The position numbers were made by a program, and so were the translations under genes. The notes under the pieces were generated by a model. It worked only from the letters and a program-made list of their open reading frames with translations, was not told the DNA's origin and did not search any database. A stretch of 32,448 bases of DNA from Rubrivivax sp. (GTDB lineage Bacteria > Pseudomonadota > Gammaproteobacteria > Burkholderiales > Burkholderiaceae_C). Below are positions 8,819 to 18,045 of the stretch, piece by piece (within the stretch, counting starts at the first letter, position 1; every line of letters begins with the position of its first letter). The stretch covers positions 1 to 32,448 of the forward strand of contig JAJAZC010000022.1 in the NCBI GenBank assembly GCA_026785885.1. The letters run 5' to 3'.

Positions 8819-9913
8819 TCAGACGTTGAACAAGAAGTTCATCACGTCACCATCCTTGACAACGTACTCTTTGCCTTCGGCGCGCATCTTCCCGGCGTCC
8901 TTGGCGCCTTGTTCGCCTTTCAAGGCCACGAAGTCGTCGAAAGCGATGGTCTGTGCGCGGATGAAGCCGCGTTCGAAATCGGTGTGGATGACACCGGCGG
9001 CCTGCGGCGCGGTGTCGCCGATGTGGATGGTCCACGCGCGCACTTCCTTCGGCCCCGCGGTGAAGTAGGTCTGCAAGCCCAGCAGCGTAAAGGCGGCGCG
9101 GATCAGGCGGTTCAAGCCCGGCTCGTCCTGGCCCATCTCAGCCAGGAACAGCGCCTTGTCCTCGTCGGCCATGTCGGCCAGCTCTGCCTCGGTCTTGGCG
9201 CAGATGGCTACCACTGGCGCGTTGTGTCTGGCGGCGTACTCGCGCAGCCGGTCCAGAAACGGGTTGCCCTCGAAACCGGTCTCGCTGACGTTGCCGACGA
9301 ACATGGCCGGCTTGGCCGTGATCAGGCACAGTGGCTTCAGGATAACGCGCTCTTCCTTGCTGAAATCGATGCCGCGCACCGGCAGCGCCTGGTCCAGCGC
9401 GGTCTGGCATTTCTCCAGCACCTTGACCAGCGCCGCGGCTTCCTTGTCGTTGCCCGAGCGCGCGGCCTTGACGTAGCGGTGCAGGCTTTTTTCGACCGTA
9501 GCCAGGTCGGCCAGGCAAAGCTCGGTCTGGATGACCTCGATGTCGGAGATCGGGTCGACCTTGCCGGCGACGTGAATCACGTTGTCGTCTTCGAAACAGC
9601 GCACGACATTGACGATGGCATCGGTCTCGCGGATGTGGCTCAAAAACTGGTTGCCCAGGCCTTCGCCCTGGCTGGCGCCGGCCACCAGACCGGCGATGTC
9701 GACGAACTCGACGATGGCCGGCACCACGCGCTCGGGCTTGACGATGGCAGCCAGCCGGGTAAGGCGCGCATCGGGCAATTCGACGATGCCGATGTTGGGC
9801 TCGATGGTGCAGAACGGGTAGTTCTCAGCCGCAATGCCGGCCTTGGTCAAGGCATTGAAAAGCGTGGATTTGCCGACGTTGGGCAGGCCGACGATGCCGC
9901 ACTTGAGACTCAT
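8819..9913 (-). CDS. ychF: Redox-regulated ATPase YchF (Obg-like, OLA1 family)
   Basis: This 364-residue protein belongs to the Obg/HflX superfamily of P-loop NTPases and is known to prefer ATP; it binds ribosomes and affects the oxidative stress response. The P-loop is GLPNVGKST (9-17), switch-like DIAG is at 72-75, and the usual NKxD specificity motif is replaced by NVSE (208-211), the signature of ATP preference in this family. The C-terminal TGS-like domain includes [28 protein letters not shown] and ends VMNFLFNV, as is typical. An upstream in-frame start at 10006 exists, but ATG 9913 ([12 protein letters not shown]) is the family start and has an AGGAAAG ribosome site. It is divergent from the pirin gene. 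Confidence 0.96.
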   Translation of the reverse strand: MSLKCGIVGLPNVGKSTLFNALTKAGIAAENYPFCTIEPNIGIVELPDARLTRLAAIVKPERVVPAIVEFVDIAGLVAGASQGEGLGNQFLSHIRETDAIVNVVRCFEDDNVIHVAGKVDPISDIEVIQTELCLADLATVEKSLHRYVKAARSGNDKEAAALVKVLEKCQTALDQALPVRGIDFSKEERVILKPLCLITAKPAMFVGNVSETGFEGNPFLDRLREYAARHNAPVVAICAKTEAELADMADEDKALFLAEMGQDEPGLNRLIRAAFTLLGLQTYFTAGPKEVRAWTIHIGDTAPQAAGVIHTDFERGFIRAQTIAFDDFVALKGEQGAKDAGKMRAEGKEYVVKDGDVMNFLFNV

Positions 9914-9987
9914 GGATGCTTTCCTGGCGCAGGGCGTGAAGCCGGCGAGTTTCCTACACTGACCCGATTGCACCCACCGAGTCCGCC

Positions 9988-10860
9988 TTGCCGCCCGCCC
10001 TGCCACTGATCCGCCCGCACACCAAGGATCTGGGCGGTGGTTTCACGGTGCGCCGGCTGCTGCCGTCGGCACAGCGCCAGGCGGTCGGGCCCTTTGTGTT
10101 CTTCGATCACTTCGGCCCCATCGTTGCCGGGCCGGACGACAACCACGACGTGCGCCCGCACCCGCACATCGGCCTGGCCACCGTGACCACCCTGTTCGAA
10201 GGCGCCATGCTGCACCGCGATTCCACCGGCGCCGTGCAACGCATAGAGCCCGGCGCCGTCAACTGGATGACGGCCGGCCGCGGCATCGTCCACTCCGAGC
10301 GCACACCCGACGATTTGCTGCGCGGCCCGCGTGTCAGCCACGGCCTACAGCTGTGGGCTGCGCTTCCGGTGGCCGATGAAGAGGTCGCGCCTTCGTTCCT
10401 GCACACGCCGGCCGCGGCCGTCACCGCACTGGAGATTGGCGGTGCCCGGGTGCGGGTGCTAGTCGGTGAGGCCTTCGGCGTGCGGTCGCCCGTGGCCGTG
10501 CACTCGGAGACGCTCTACCTGGACATCGCGCTCAGCGCCGGCGATGCCTTTCCGCTGCCCGCCTCCGAGGAGCGCGCGGTCTACGTCGTCAGCGGCGGCG
10601 TGCAGTTGGACGGTACGCCGCTGCTGCCGCACACGATGCAGCCCTTGGCGGCGCGGGCGGAGCCGATGCTGTCGGCCAGCGGCGACGCGCGCGTGGTACT
10701 GATCGGCGGCGCGCCGCTGGGGCCGCGCCACATCTGGTGGAACTTCGTGTCCAGCCGCAAAGAGCGCATCGTGCAGGCCGCCGACGACTGGGCCGCGCAG
10801 CGCCTGGGCACGGTGCCGGGCGAGACCGAGTTCATCCCGTTGCCCGATCGGCAGCCCTGA
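9988..10860 (+). CDS. Pirin family protein
   Basis: This 290-residue bicupin protein of the pirin family has one complete N-terminal metal site: H58 and H60 ([17 protein letters not shown]), H102 and E104 (GIVHSERTP), which correspond to the Fe ligands of characterised pirins. The C-terminal cupin contains [12 protein letters not shown], and the protein ends in the typical [16 protein letters not shown] stretch. Some bacterial pirins have quercetinase activity or regulate metabolism; the substrate here cannot be told. The start appears to be TTG 9988, because no ATG or GTG lies in frame before the conserved [18 protein letters not shown] region. A TACACT box is at 9955-9960. It is divergent from ychF and convergent with the MOSC gene. 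Confidence 0.9.
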   Translation: MPPALPLIRPHTKDLGGGFTVRRLLPSAQRQAVGPFVFFDHFGPIVAGPDDNHDVRPHPHIGLATVTTLFEGAMLHRDSTGAVQRIEPGAVNWMTAGRGIVHSERTPDDLLRGPRVSHGLQLWAALPVADEEVAPSFLHTPAAAVTALEIGGARVRVLVGEAFGVRSPVAVHSETLYLDIALSAGDAFPLPASEERAVYVVSGGVQLDGTPLLPHTMQPLAARAEPMLSASGDARVVLIGGAPLGPRHIWWNFVSSRKERIVQAADDWAAQRLGTVPGETEFIPLPDRQP

Positions 10861-10889
10861 GGCCGCAATGTCGTCAGGCCGTTGCGTCG

Positions 10890-11750
10890 TCAGGCTGCGT
10901 CGAAGGCCAGCGTCGCGGTCGCTGCCTGGCCCACACACAGCGTCCGCTCGAAGCCGCTCACCACTACCGCGTTCATACCGAACGTGACGGCACCCTGCAT
11001 GCGCGCATCGGCGCGGTAGCCGGCCAGCGTGTCGCCCGGCTCGTGGCTGGCGGTGGCGGTTGCGGGGTCGATATTCGGTATGGCGCAGCGCGAACACGGC
11101 TTGACCAACCGCAGCGTCACCGGGCCCCCGTCGGTGGTGATCACGATCTCGTGCAGATGGTCCTCGTCGTGGGCTTGCAGACCGGCCAGCACGAGATTGG
11201 GCCGGAAGCGCTGCATCGTCACCGGCGCGTTGCCGCGCGCCGCCAGCCGCGTGTTCAGTTCGGCCAGCGAGGCATCGCTGATCACCAGCAGCGGGTAGCC
11301 GTCGACGAAGGCCGTTTCGGCCGCCATGTCGCCGACCCACTGCGGATCGGCCAGGCGCTGCTGCTCGGGATCGAAGCGCACCAGCCGCAGCGGCCGGCCG
11401 AGAAAGTCGCTGAACCACTGCGCTGCCAGTGCGCCCATGTCGTAGGCCTTGACGACGTCGCCCCACACCCGCACGCGGGTCGGCGCCTCTACAGTGTCCT
11501 GCCGCAAGTGCAAGGCCAGCATGCCGGGCGCGCGCAGCATCAGCTCGCCGGCCTTGAATTGCGGTTGCACCAGCGCCATGCGCGGCAGTTCGCGCTGCGT
11601 CAGCATCTCGCCCTGCGGGTCGACCAACATCCAGGCGCGGTCGAACTCGATGCCGGTTTCGACCAGCAGCGCCTGCTGCAGAGACACGCCGGCACAGGAC
11701 TTGATCGGGTACACATGCAGCGCCGCGATGGTGCAGGCGAGTTCGCTCAA
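10890..11750 (-). CDS. MOSC domain-containing protein (MOSC_N plus MOSC)
   Basis: This 286-residue protein has an N-terminal beta-barrel domain (IAALHVYPIKSCAGVSLQQALL, the MOSC_N signature) and a C-terminal MOSC domain with the conserved cysteine in LRLVKPCSRCAIPNID. MOSC proteins include the mitochondrial amidoxime-reducing components and YcbX, which bind molybdenum cofactor and reduce N-hydroxylated compounds. YcbX carries an extra ferredoxin domain, which this protein lacks. The start is TTG 11750: a GGAGAG ribosome site sits 6 nt before it, and no ATG or GTG fits better. It is convergent with the pirin gene, with only 29 nt between the stops, and divergent from the hydroxylase at 11848. 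The physiological substrate is unknown. Confidence 0.88.
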   Translation of the reverse strand: MSELACTIAALHVYPIKSCAGVSLQQALLVETGIEFDRAWMLVDPQGEMLTQRELPRMALVQPQFKAGELMLRAPGMLALHLRQDTVEAPTRVRVWGDVVKAYDMGALAAQWFSDFLGRPLRLVRFDPEQQRLADPQWVGDMAAETAFVDGYPLLVISDASLAELNTRLAARGNAPVTMQRFRPNLVLAGLQAHDEDHLHEIVITTDGGPVTLRLVKPCSRCAIPNIDPATATASHEPGDTLAGYRADARMQGAVTFGMNAVVVSGFERTLCVGQAATATLAFDAA

Positions 11751-11756
11751 AAAGGG

Positions 11757-11762
11757 CTCTCC
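11757..11762 (-). promoter_or_regulatory. Ribosome binding site that fixes the TTG start of the MOSC gene
   Basis: On the minus strand GGAGAG stands 6 nt before TTG 11750. An ATG that lies within the same stretch is in another frame and meets TGA after five codons, so the TTG is the start. Confidence 0.6.
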
Positions 11763-11835
11763 ATCGGTTGGGCAAGGCCGCCATTGTGGCCGTGGGCCGG
11801 GCTCGCACAGGCCTGGGCCGCACGGGCCGGCTCCC

Positions 11836-11841
11836 TACAAT
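11836..11841 (+). promoter_or_regulatory. Possible -10 box (TACAAT) before the UbiH-type gene
   Basis: TACAAT followed by CGGG lies 6 nt before ATG 11848. If it is a -10 element the transcript would be almost leaderless. No clear -35 hexamer is visible at 16-18 nt. Confidence 0.35.
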
Positions 11842-11847
11842 CGGGCA

Positions 11848-13026
<1,179 letters not shown>

Positions 13027-13106
13027 GTGGGCGCCACACAGTACGTGCAATAAGCACCAGACGCGCAACACGCACCAGACCCGCAACATCCGTAACGCCC
13101 GCAACA

Positions 13107-13178
13107 CGCAGAGCACGCAGAGCACGCAGAGCACGCAGAGCACGCACAACACGCACAACACGCACAACACGCACAGCA
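13107..13178. repeat. Intergenic 9-bp tandem array between ubiH-like gene and dsbC
   Basis: Eight adjacent 9-mers: four CGCAGAGCA, three CGCACAACA and one CGCACAGCA. Degenerate relatives extend left to about 13060. It fills most of the 207-nt gap and ends 55 nt before dsbC. All frames are open through it, but no start signal suggests it is translated. Confidence 0.92.
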
Positions 13179-13233
13179 CATCTGCATCGCCGCACGCTTG
13201 CTTTCGCGACCCAACTGACCGGGGACTTCTTCC

Positions 13234-13980
13234 ATGCCGTACCGCCGAATTTTTCCACTCCTGCTGCCGCTGCTGGCCGCACTGGCGTTGCTGGGCCCCG
13301 CCATCGCGTGGGCCCAGGAAGCGCAAATCCGCAAAGCGCTGGGCGAAAGGCTGCCGCAGCTGCCGGCCATCGACGAAGTCAACCGCTCGCCGGTGCCGGG
13401 CCTGTGGGAGGTGCGCTACGGCGGGACGGAAATTCTCTACAGCGACGACAAGGGCGAGCACATCCTGGTGGGCGGCTCGCTGGTCGAAACCCGCACCCGC
13501 ACCGACCTGACTGAGGCGCGTCTGGAGAAGATGCTGGCCATGCCCTGGGACAAGCTGCCGCTGAAAGATGCGATGGTCTTCAAGCAGGGCAACGGCAGCC
13601 GCAAGCTGGCAATTTTTGAAGACCCCAACTGCGGTTATTGCAAGCGCTTCGAGCGCGATGTGGCGGCGCTGAAGAACGTCACCGTCTACACCTTCTTGCT
13701 GCCGATCCTCGGGCCCGATTCGGCCGCCAAGTCGCGTGACATCTGGTGCGCCAAGGACAACGTGGCTGTCTGGCGCGCCTGGATGCTGGGCAACACCGTG
13801 CCGCCCAAAGCTGCGCCCACTTGCGACAGCAGCGCGCTGGAGCGCAACCTGGCCTTTTCGCGCCAGTACCGCATCAACGGCACGCCGGCTGTGTTCTTCG
13901 AAGATGGCACGCGCAAGCCAGGCGCCATCCCGGCTGATCTGGTGGAAAAGCTGCTTGCGGCGGCTGCCGCCAAAAAGTAG
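13234..13980 (+). CDS. dsbC: DsbC family thiol:disulfide interchange protein
   Basis: This 248-residue periplasmic protein disulfide isomerase has a signal peptide with cleavage predicted after AWA (about residue 27). An N-terminal dimerisation domain follows (about 30-115; PVPGLWEVRYGGTEILYSDDKG), then a thioredoxin fold. The active site is C133-GY-C136 in FEDPNCGYCKRFE, and the cis-proline loop is NGTPAVFFEDG. A second cysteine pair, C172 (DIWCAKD) and C197 (APTCDSS), matches the structural disulfide known in DsbC. The expected partner, DsbD, is not in the window. The upstream gap is filled with a tandem repeat, so its promoter is not obvious. The next gene starts 3 nt after the stop, suggesting co-transcription. 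Confidence 0.93.
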   Translation: MPYRRIFPLLLPLLAALALLGPAIAWAQEAQIRKALGERLPQLPAIDEVNRSPVPGLWEVRYGGTEILYSDDKGEHILVGGSLVETRTRTDLTEARLEKMLAMPWDKLPLKDAMVFKQGNGSRKLAIFEDPNCGYCKRFERDVAALKNVTVYTFLLPILGPDSAAKSRDIWCAKDNVAVWRAWMLGNTVPPKAAPTCDSSALERNLAFSRQYRINGTPAVFFEDGTRKPGAIPADLVEKLLAAAAAKK

Positions 13981-13983
13981 ACC

Positions 13984-14481
13984 GTGCCGTTGAACGCCTT
14001 GCCCGATCACGCTGCAGCGGTGCCGCCAATGGCCGCCGGTGGCCCGATCAATCCACCCACCCGGCCCACGCGCTGGGCGCTGGGTCTGGGGTACGCCGGG
14101 TTGCTGCCCTTTGTTGCCGGTGCGCTGCTGTTGTGGCTGCTGCGCGGTGAAGCCCAGGGACACGTGGCGTTGGCACTGTCGGCCTATGCGGCGTTGATCC
14201 TGAGCTTTTTGGGCGGCATTCACTGGGGCCTGGCGATGCGGCAGCCAGCGGCCGCCACCGCCGGGCTGGTGTGGGGCGTGGTGCCTTCGCTGCTGGCCTG
14301 GCCAGCGCTGTTGATGCCGGCTTTCAGCGCGCTCGTGATCCACGGTGCTCTGCTGCTGCTGAGTTATGCGGTGGACCGCCGGTCCTACCCGGCGCACGGT
14401 GCAGCGGCCTGGCTGGGCTTGCGCTTCCGACTCAGCGCGGTGGCGGCGCTGAGCTGCTTTATCGGTGCTGCTGCGCACTGA
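13984..14481 (+). CDS. DUF3429 family membrane protein
   Basis: This 165-residue integral membrane protein matches the DUF3429 pattern: TRWALGLGYAGLLPFVAGALLLW as first helix, then ALSAYAALILSFLGGIHWGLAM, with the conserved FLGGIHWG motif, and three further hydrophobic segments. No enzymatic residues are evident and no function is known to me. The start shown is GTG 13984, 3 nt after the dsbC stop; an ATG at 14029 would remove 15 non-conserved residues and is equally possible. Its 3' end overlaps the next gene by 17 nt, so the dsbC, DUF3429 and DUF3108 genes probably form one transcript. Confidence 0.75.
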   Translation: MPLNALPDHAAAVPPMAAGGPINPPTRPTRWALGLGYAGLLPFVAGALLLWLLRGEAQGHVALALSAYAALILSFLGGIHWGLAMRQPAAATAGLVWGVVPSLLAWPALLMPAFSALVIHGALLLLSYAVDRRSYPAHGAAAWLGLRFRLSAVAALSCFIGAAAH

Positions 14482-15661
14482 GCTGCTGCCGCGTGGGCCC
14501 AGGCCACGGCCGCCGCGCACGCTGGCGGCCCTGCTTGCGCTGACGCTCATCGTCACGCTGATTCACCTGACGCTGGCCGACCGCACGCTGCCAAGCCGCC
14601 TGGGCGACGGCGCTGCAGATCGCCGGCCGCAACGCATCCAGGTCGCCTTTGTGCGCGAGTTGCAGCGGGCTGCACCGCCTGGCGCACCGCCCGCAGCATC
14701 GCCCACCGCTGCACCTGCTGCGCCGCTGCCACGGGTCAACCGCCTGCGTCCGCTGCCGCCGCAGGCTGCCGCATCGGCAGCCGAATCAACACAGCCGCTG
14801 CCCGCAGCGGAGCCGCCGCCGCCACGGACCGCACAGCTGGATGCGCTGCTGCCGTTGCCCGACTTGGCCGCGGCGCCGGCCATGGCCCCAGGTGTGCCGC
14901 CGTTGGTGTCGGCGTCTGTGTCGGCATCGACGTCGGCGTCGGCGGCCGCGTCGGCGTCAACGGCTGAAGCCGCTGCAGCGGCTTTTGAATGGCCGCCGTC
15001 GACGCGGCTGAGCTACACGCTCAGCGGCAACTTCCAGGGCCCGGTGCAAGGCCAGGCGCAGGTCGAGTGGCTGCGCGCCGGTACGCGCTATCAAATCCAT
15101 CTGGACATCAGCGTCGGCCCGTCATTTGCGCCGCTGATGAGCCGGCGCATCAGCAGTGAAGGTGAGATCACGGCTGAAGGCCTGCAACCGCGCCGTTATG
15201 ACGAAGAAACGCGGATCGTGTTGCGCGAGCCGCGGCGCCTGAGCATCGTGCTGGACAACGACGCCGTGCACCTGCCGGACGGCCGTGTGCTGCCACGGCC
15301 GGCCGGCGTGCAGGACAGTGCCAGCCAGTTCGTGCAGATGACGTGGCTGTTCACGATGCAGCCGGCTCGCCTGCAGCCCGGCCGCACCGTCGAGCTGCCG
15401 CTGGCGCTGCCGCGCCGCGTCGAGCCGTGGACCTACGACGTGCTGGCCAGCGAAACGCTGGACACCCCCGCCGGCCCCGTGCCGGCCGTGCACGTCAAGC
15501 CGCGCCGCGAAGGCCGCGCCGGCCAGGAGCTGACGGCCGAGTTGTGGGTGGCGCCGAGCCTGCAGTACCTGCCCGTGCGCATCCTGATCCGCCAGGACGC
15601 GCAGTCGTATGTGGACCTGTTGATCGAGCGTCTGCCGCAGCAGGCTGAGCGCGGGCGCTGA
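14465..15661 (+). CDS. DUF3108 family protein with membrane anchor and Pro/Ala linker
   Basis: This 398-residue protein starts with a short basic segment and one hydrophobic helix (about 20-38). A long Pro/Ala/Ser-rich linker (about 60-170) includes a Ser-Ala repeat encoded by degenerate TCGGCG-type units. The C-terminal beta-rich domain (about 175-390) has TRLSYTLSGNFQGPVQGQAQVEW, SEGEITAEGLQPRRYDEE and ELWVAPSLQYLPVRILIRQD, the features of DUF3108. The domain probably faces the periplasm; function is unknown to me. The start is GTG 14465, overlapping the previous gene by 17 nt. Length is above that of the bare domain because of the linker. Confidence 0.78.
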   Translation: MLLRTELLPRGPRPRPPRTLAALLALTLIVTLIHLTLADRTLPSRLGDGAADRRPQRIQVAFVRELQRAAPPGAPPAASPTAAPAAPLPRVNRLRPLPPQAAASAAESTQPLPAAEPPPPRTAQLDALLPLPDLAAAPAMAPGVPPLVSASVSASTSASAAASASTAEAAAAAFEWPPSTRLSYTLSGNFQGPVQGQAQVEWLRAGTRYQIHLDISVGPSFAPLMSRRISSEGEITAEGLQPRRYDEETRIVLREPRRLSIVLDNDAVHLPDGRVLPRPAGVQDSASQFVQMTWLFTMQPARLQPGRTVELPLALPRRVEPWTYDVLASETLDTPAGPVPAVHVKPRREGRAGQELTAELWVAPSLQYLPVRILIRQDAQSYVDLLIERLPQQAERGR

Positions 15662-15666
15662 GAGCA

Positions 15667-15753
15667 CCGGTGGCCTTGGGCCGCCATTCGAAACCCCGGT
15701 GGCCTTGGGCCGCCATCGAAACCCGGGCGGCCTCGGCGCGGCCGCTCGAAACC
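15667..15753. repeat. Three tandem copies of a 28-30 bp unit
   Basis: Copies at 15667-15695, 15696-15723 and 15724-15753 share a CCGGTGGCCTTGGGCC core and a CGAAACC end; the third is degenerate. GGCC-TTG-GGCC inside each of the first two can form a small hairpin. The array starts 5 nt after the DUF3108 stop, in a convergent intergenic gap, so it could serve as a termination region. I see no gene in it. Confidence 0.85.
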
Positions 15754-15806
15754 TCTCGGCCCTGCGCCGCCTGTACCGCCTGTACCGCGCGGCACAAGCC
15801 GCGGGT

Positions 15807-16337
15807 TCAGAGCTCCGGCATCTTGGCCGCGAAAGCTTCGCCAGCCGCGCGCCCGCGGGCCGAGCTGACAAGGCCCACGGCCTGGGCCACCAGCGGCCGC
15901 AAGTCATTGGCGCTGCGCGCCCGTTCAATGCGGATGGCCAGCGATTCCGCCTCCGGGCCCAGCGCTTCGTTGAGCAGGCGCACGAGGTTGCGGCGCACGT
16001 TGTCGAGGTTGATCGGCGGTCGGGCCGGCGTATCGGTGTCGGCGCCGGTCGCACTGCCCGTTGCACCCGTTGCACCCGCTGCACCTGCGGTACCGGCAGC
16101 GGCCGGGCCGCCGCGCAAGGTGTCGCCCAGCGTTTCGCCAACGGCTTCGATGAACTCTTGCTGGAGCAAGGCAGCCAGCGTTTCGTCGGCCTGTTGCAGC
16201 ACCAGCGCACGCAAATCTTCGGCGTCGCGCTTGCCGTCGACCAGGATCAGCGTGCTGCGCATGCGCGGCGTCAGCCGGTGCGCGCGGGTCTCGATCTCGG
16301 AGACGCCTTTTGCGGTCTTGCGGAAGATGATGGGCAT
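15807..16337 (-). CDS. Hypothetical protein with central Gly/Ala/Thr linker
   Basis: This 176-residue protein is not one I can assign to a function. The N-terminal part (1-74; MPIIFRKTAKGVSEIETRAHRL, LILVDGKRD, then two helices) and the C-terminal part (108-176, helical, LDNVRRNLVRLLNEALGPEAESLAIRIERA) look like folded segments. They are joined by a low-complexity linker (75-107) built from Gly, Ala and Thr, with 9-nt periodicity in the DNA. There is no signal peptide or membrane helix, so it is probably cytoplasmic. ATG 16337 is preferred to the longer start at 16358 because the conserved-looking MPIIFRKTAKG is then N-terminal. It is divergent from the enoyl-CoA hydratase gene. I believe similar proteins occur in other Burkholderiales. 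Confidence 0.7.
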   Translation of the reverse strand: MPIIFRKTAKGVSEIETRAHRLTPRMRSTLILVDGKRDAEDLRALVLQQADETLAALLQQEFIEAVGETLGDTLRGGPAAAGTAGAAGATGATGSATGADTDTPARPPINLDNVRRNLVRLLNEALGPEAESLAIRIERARSANDLRPLVAQAVGLVSSARGRAAGEAFAAKMPEL

Positions 16338-16440
16338 GGCGGGGGTTTGGCGCCACACGCGGGGGCGTGACAGCGATGAGACGCGTCGTCTTGAAGCTTA
16401 CTCTGCGACCTTCGCGCAAGAACGTCATAAACGACCGTGC

Positions 16441-16469
16441 TTCTGCCGCCGTTATCACCGTTTTATAGT
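16441..16469 (+). promoter_or_regulatory. Possible promoter of the enoyl-CoA hydratase gene
   Basis: TATAGT (16464-16469) matches the -10 consensus at 5 of 6 positions, and a weak TTCTGC stands 17 nt upstream. The start codon follows 29 nt later with a GGAGA ribosome site, giving a normal leader. The weak -35 keeps this tentative. Confidence 0.4.
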
Positions 16470-16498
16470 GCCGCCCCGCTAGCGCACGGAGACCGAAC

Positions 16499-17290
16499 AT
16501 GAGTACCGAAGACCTGATCCTGTCCGAGCTGCGTGGCAGCGGTGATCGCCGTGTGGCGCTGATCACGCTGAACCGCCCGCAGCAGCTCAACGCACTGAAC
16601 GACGCGCTGATGGACCAGCTCGGCGCCGCGCTGCTGGCCCACGACGCCGACGACACTGTCGGCTGCATCGTCCTCACCGGTAGCGGCAAAGCCTTTGCGG
16701 CCGGCGCCGACATCGGGGCCATGGCCGGCAAGACCTTTGTCGAAGTTTTCCAGGGCGGCTTGATCACCCGCAATTGGGAAACCATCCGCCAGGTGCGCAA
16801 ACCGGTGATCGCCGCAGTCGCCGGCTTCGCACTCGGCGGCGGCTGCGAGCTGGCGATGATGTGCGACTTCATCATCGCTGCCGACACTGCCCGCTTCGGT
16901 CAGCCCGAGATCAAGCTCGGCATCATTCCTGGCGCTGGCGGCACGCAGCGGCTGCCGCGTGCAGTGGGCAAGAGCAAGGCCATGGACCTGGTGCTCACCG
17001 GCCGCATGATGGACGCGGCCGAAGCCGAGCGTGCCGGCCTGGTGTCGCGCGTGGTGGCGGCCGACAAGCTGCTGGGAGAAGCGCTGGCGGCGGGCGAGCT
17101 GATTTGCGCCATGAGCGGGCCGAGCGTGATGATGGCCAAGGCCTGCATCAACCGGGCTTTCGAAAGCAGCCTCGCCGACGGTGTGGGCTACGAGCGCCAT
17201 GCCTTTCATTCGCTGTTCGCAACAGCCGACCAGAAGGAAGGTATGGAGGCGTTCATGGGCAAGCGCAAGCCGCTGTTCCGACACGGTTGA
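16499..17290 (+). CDS. Enoyl-CoA hydratase (crotonase family)
   Basis: This 263-residue crotonase-fold enzyme adds water to 2-enoyl-CoA in fatty acid beta-oxidation or related CoA pathways. Both catalytic glutamates of the hydratase family are present: E117 in [13 protein letters not shown] and E137 in [20 protein letters not shown]. The oxyanion hole and CoA-binding segment is [12 protein letters not shown] (61-72). Length is standard. The start is ATG 16499, preceded by GGAGA. It stands alone, not in an obvious beta-oxidation operon, so the physiological chain length or pathway (beta-oxidation, phenylacetate, butanoate) cannot be decided. Confidence 0.94.
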   Translation: MSTEDLILSELRGSGDRRVALITLNRPQQLNALNDALMDQLGAALLAHDADDTVGCIVLTGSGKAFAAGADIGAMAGKTFVEVFQGGLITRNWETIRQVRKPVIAAVAGFALGGGCELAMMCDFIIAADTARFGQPEIKLGIIPGAGGTQRLPRAVGKSKAMDLVLTGRMMDAAEAERAGLVSRVVAADKLLGEALAAGELICAMSGPSVMMAKACINRAFESSLADGVGYERHAFHSLFATADQKEGMEAFMGKRKPLFRHG

Positions 17291-17338
17291 GCGCAGCTGG
17301 GGGCGATGGACCGCGGGCGCCGGGCCGCTGTTGGCCGG

Positions 17339-17356
17339 CCGCCGCTGATTCGGCGG
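17339..17356. terminator. Weak hairpin between convergent genes
   Basis: CCGCCG, a CTGATT loop and CGGCGG form a 6-bp stem in the 81-nt gap between the enoyl-CoA hydratase and PNPOx-like stops. No T-tract follows on either strand, so its function as a terminator is uncertain. Confidence 0.3.
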
Positions 17357-17371
17357 GCGTTCAAGGCAGAG

Positions 17372-17947
17372 TCAGGGCGTAACCCAGACTGCTTGAGCAT
17401 CCGTGAAGCGCGCACGCCGGTGACCCTGCGTGTGGAGCTCCAGCCAGTCGGTGGACTGCACCTGAGCCGTCAGCACTGCAAAGTGCCCGCGGCTTTGTCG
17501 TTCTGGCGCCGGCACTTGCACTGGGGTGCCCAGCACGGTGCCGGGGGGCAGCGGCGACAGATAGTCCTGCGCCGCCGGCGTCAGCTTCAGCTGCGCCCAA
17601 CGTGAGGACACCTGCAAGCCGCTGGTCTGCAGGCTCAACAGCACACGCAAGCGCAACTGCCAGCCGAGCGCGGCGCTCCACAGCACCAGCGTGCCCTGCG
17701 GGTGCGCAACCAGTTGCTGCGCCTTGGGGCTGCGCGCGTCGGTGTACATCAAGAGCGTGTGCGCTGCCGCGTCGATGTCGCGCAGCACGACGCTGCGTGC
17801 ATCGGCCGCTTCGCCGTCCACCGTGGCCAGCACGCCCAGCCGCCAACCGTGTTGGGCCTGGCCGCGGCTGCGGATGGCCGCTGCCAGCTCGCGCCAGATC
17901 GCCGCTTCGATCTCGGGCAGCGAGGACAGGCGCGCGGGCTGGCTCAT
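17372..17947 (-). CDS. Pyridoxamine 5'-phosphate oxidase-like FMN-binding protein
   Basis: This 191-residue split-barrel flavoprotein belongs to the PNPOx-like family. Recognisable parts are LGVLATVDGEAADARSVVLRDID (first strands with the conserved Arg for FMN phosphate), LLMYTDARSPKAQQLVAHPQGTLVLWSAALGWQLRLR (the second FMN-binding stretch), and the C-terminal DWLELHTQGHRRARF, where true PNPOx has DRRLRGNRVHDR-type residues. It lacks the full C-terminal substrate-binding signature of PdxH, so it may be a general FMN reductase-like protein rather than the vitamin B6 enzyme. ATG 17947 starts a standard N-terminus. It is convergent with the enoyl-CoA hydratase gene and lies downstream of lysS on the same strand, 82 nt away. 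Confidence 0.82.
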   Translation of the reverse strand: MSQPARLSSLPEIEAAIWRELAAAIRSRGQAQHGWRLGVLATVDGEAADARSVVLRDIDAAAHTLLMYTDARSPKAQQLVAHPQGTLVLWSAALGWQLRLRVLLSLQTSGLQVSSRWAQLKLTPAAQDYLSPLPPGTVLGTPVQVPAPERQSRGHFAVLTAQVQSTDWLELHTQGHRRARFTDAQAVWVTP

Positions 17948-18002
17948 CGGCTGGTCGCCTGCAGGTCCACGACAGCCTAGGCCTTTCGCCGCAGCGTCGG
18001 CG

Positions 18003-18045
18003 TCATGTCGATCCCCGGCAGCGCCGGTTTCATGTCGATTCCCGG
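18003..18045. repeat. Duplicated 3' end of lysS (27-bp offset)
   Basis: On the minus strand the last codons and stop of lysS (CCGGGAATCGACATGA) are repeated 27 nt downstream as CCGGGGATCGACATGA, with one mismatch in 16. Because the offset is a multiple of three, the second TGA is in frame with the first. Confidence 0.8.

Noticed and set aside
13107-13178. Possible CRISPR array
   Set aside because: The 9-mers are adjacent with no unique spacers, and there are no cas genes.
15433-16210. Open minus-strand frames overlapping the end of DUF3108 and the tandem repeat
   Set aside because: Their sequence is dominated by the repeat units and by the shadow of the DUF3108 gene.
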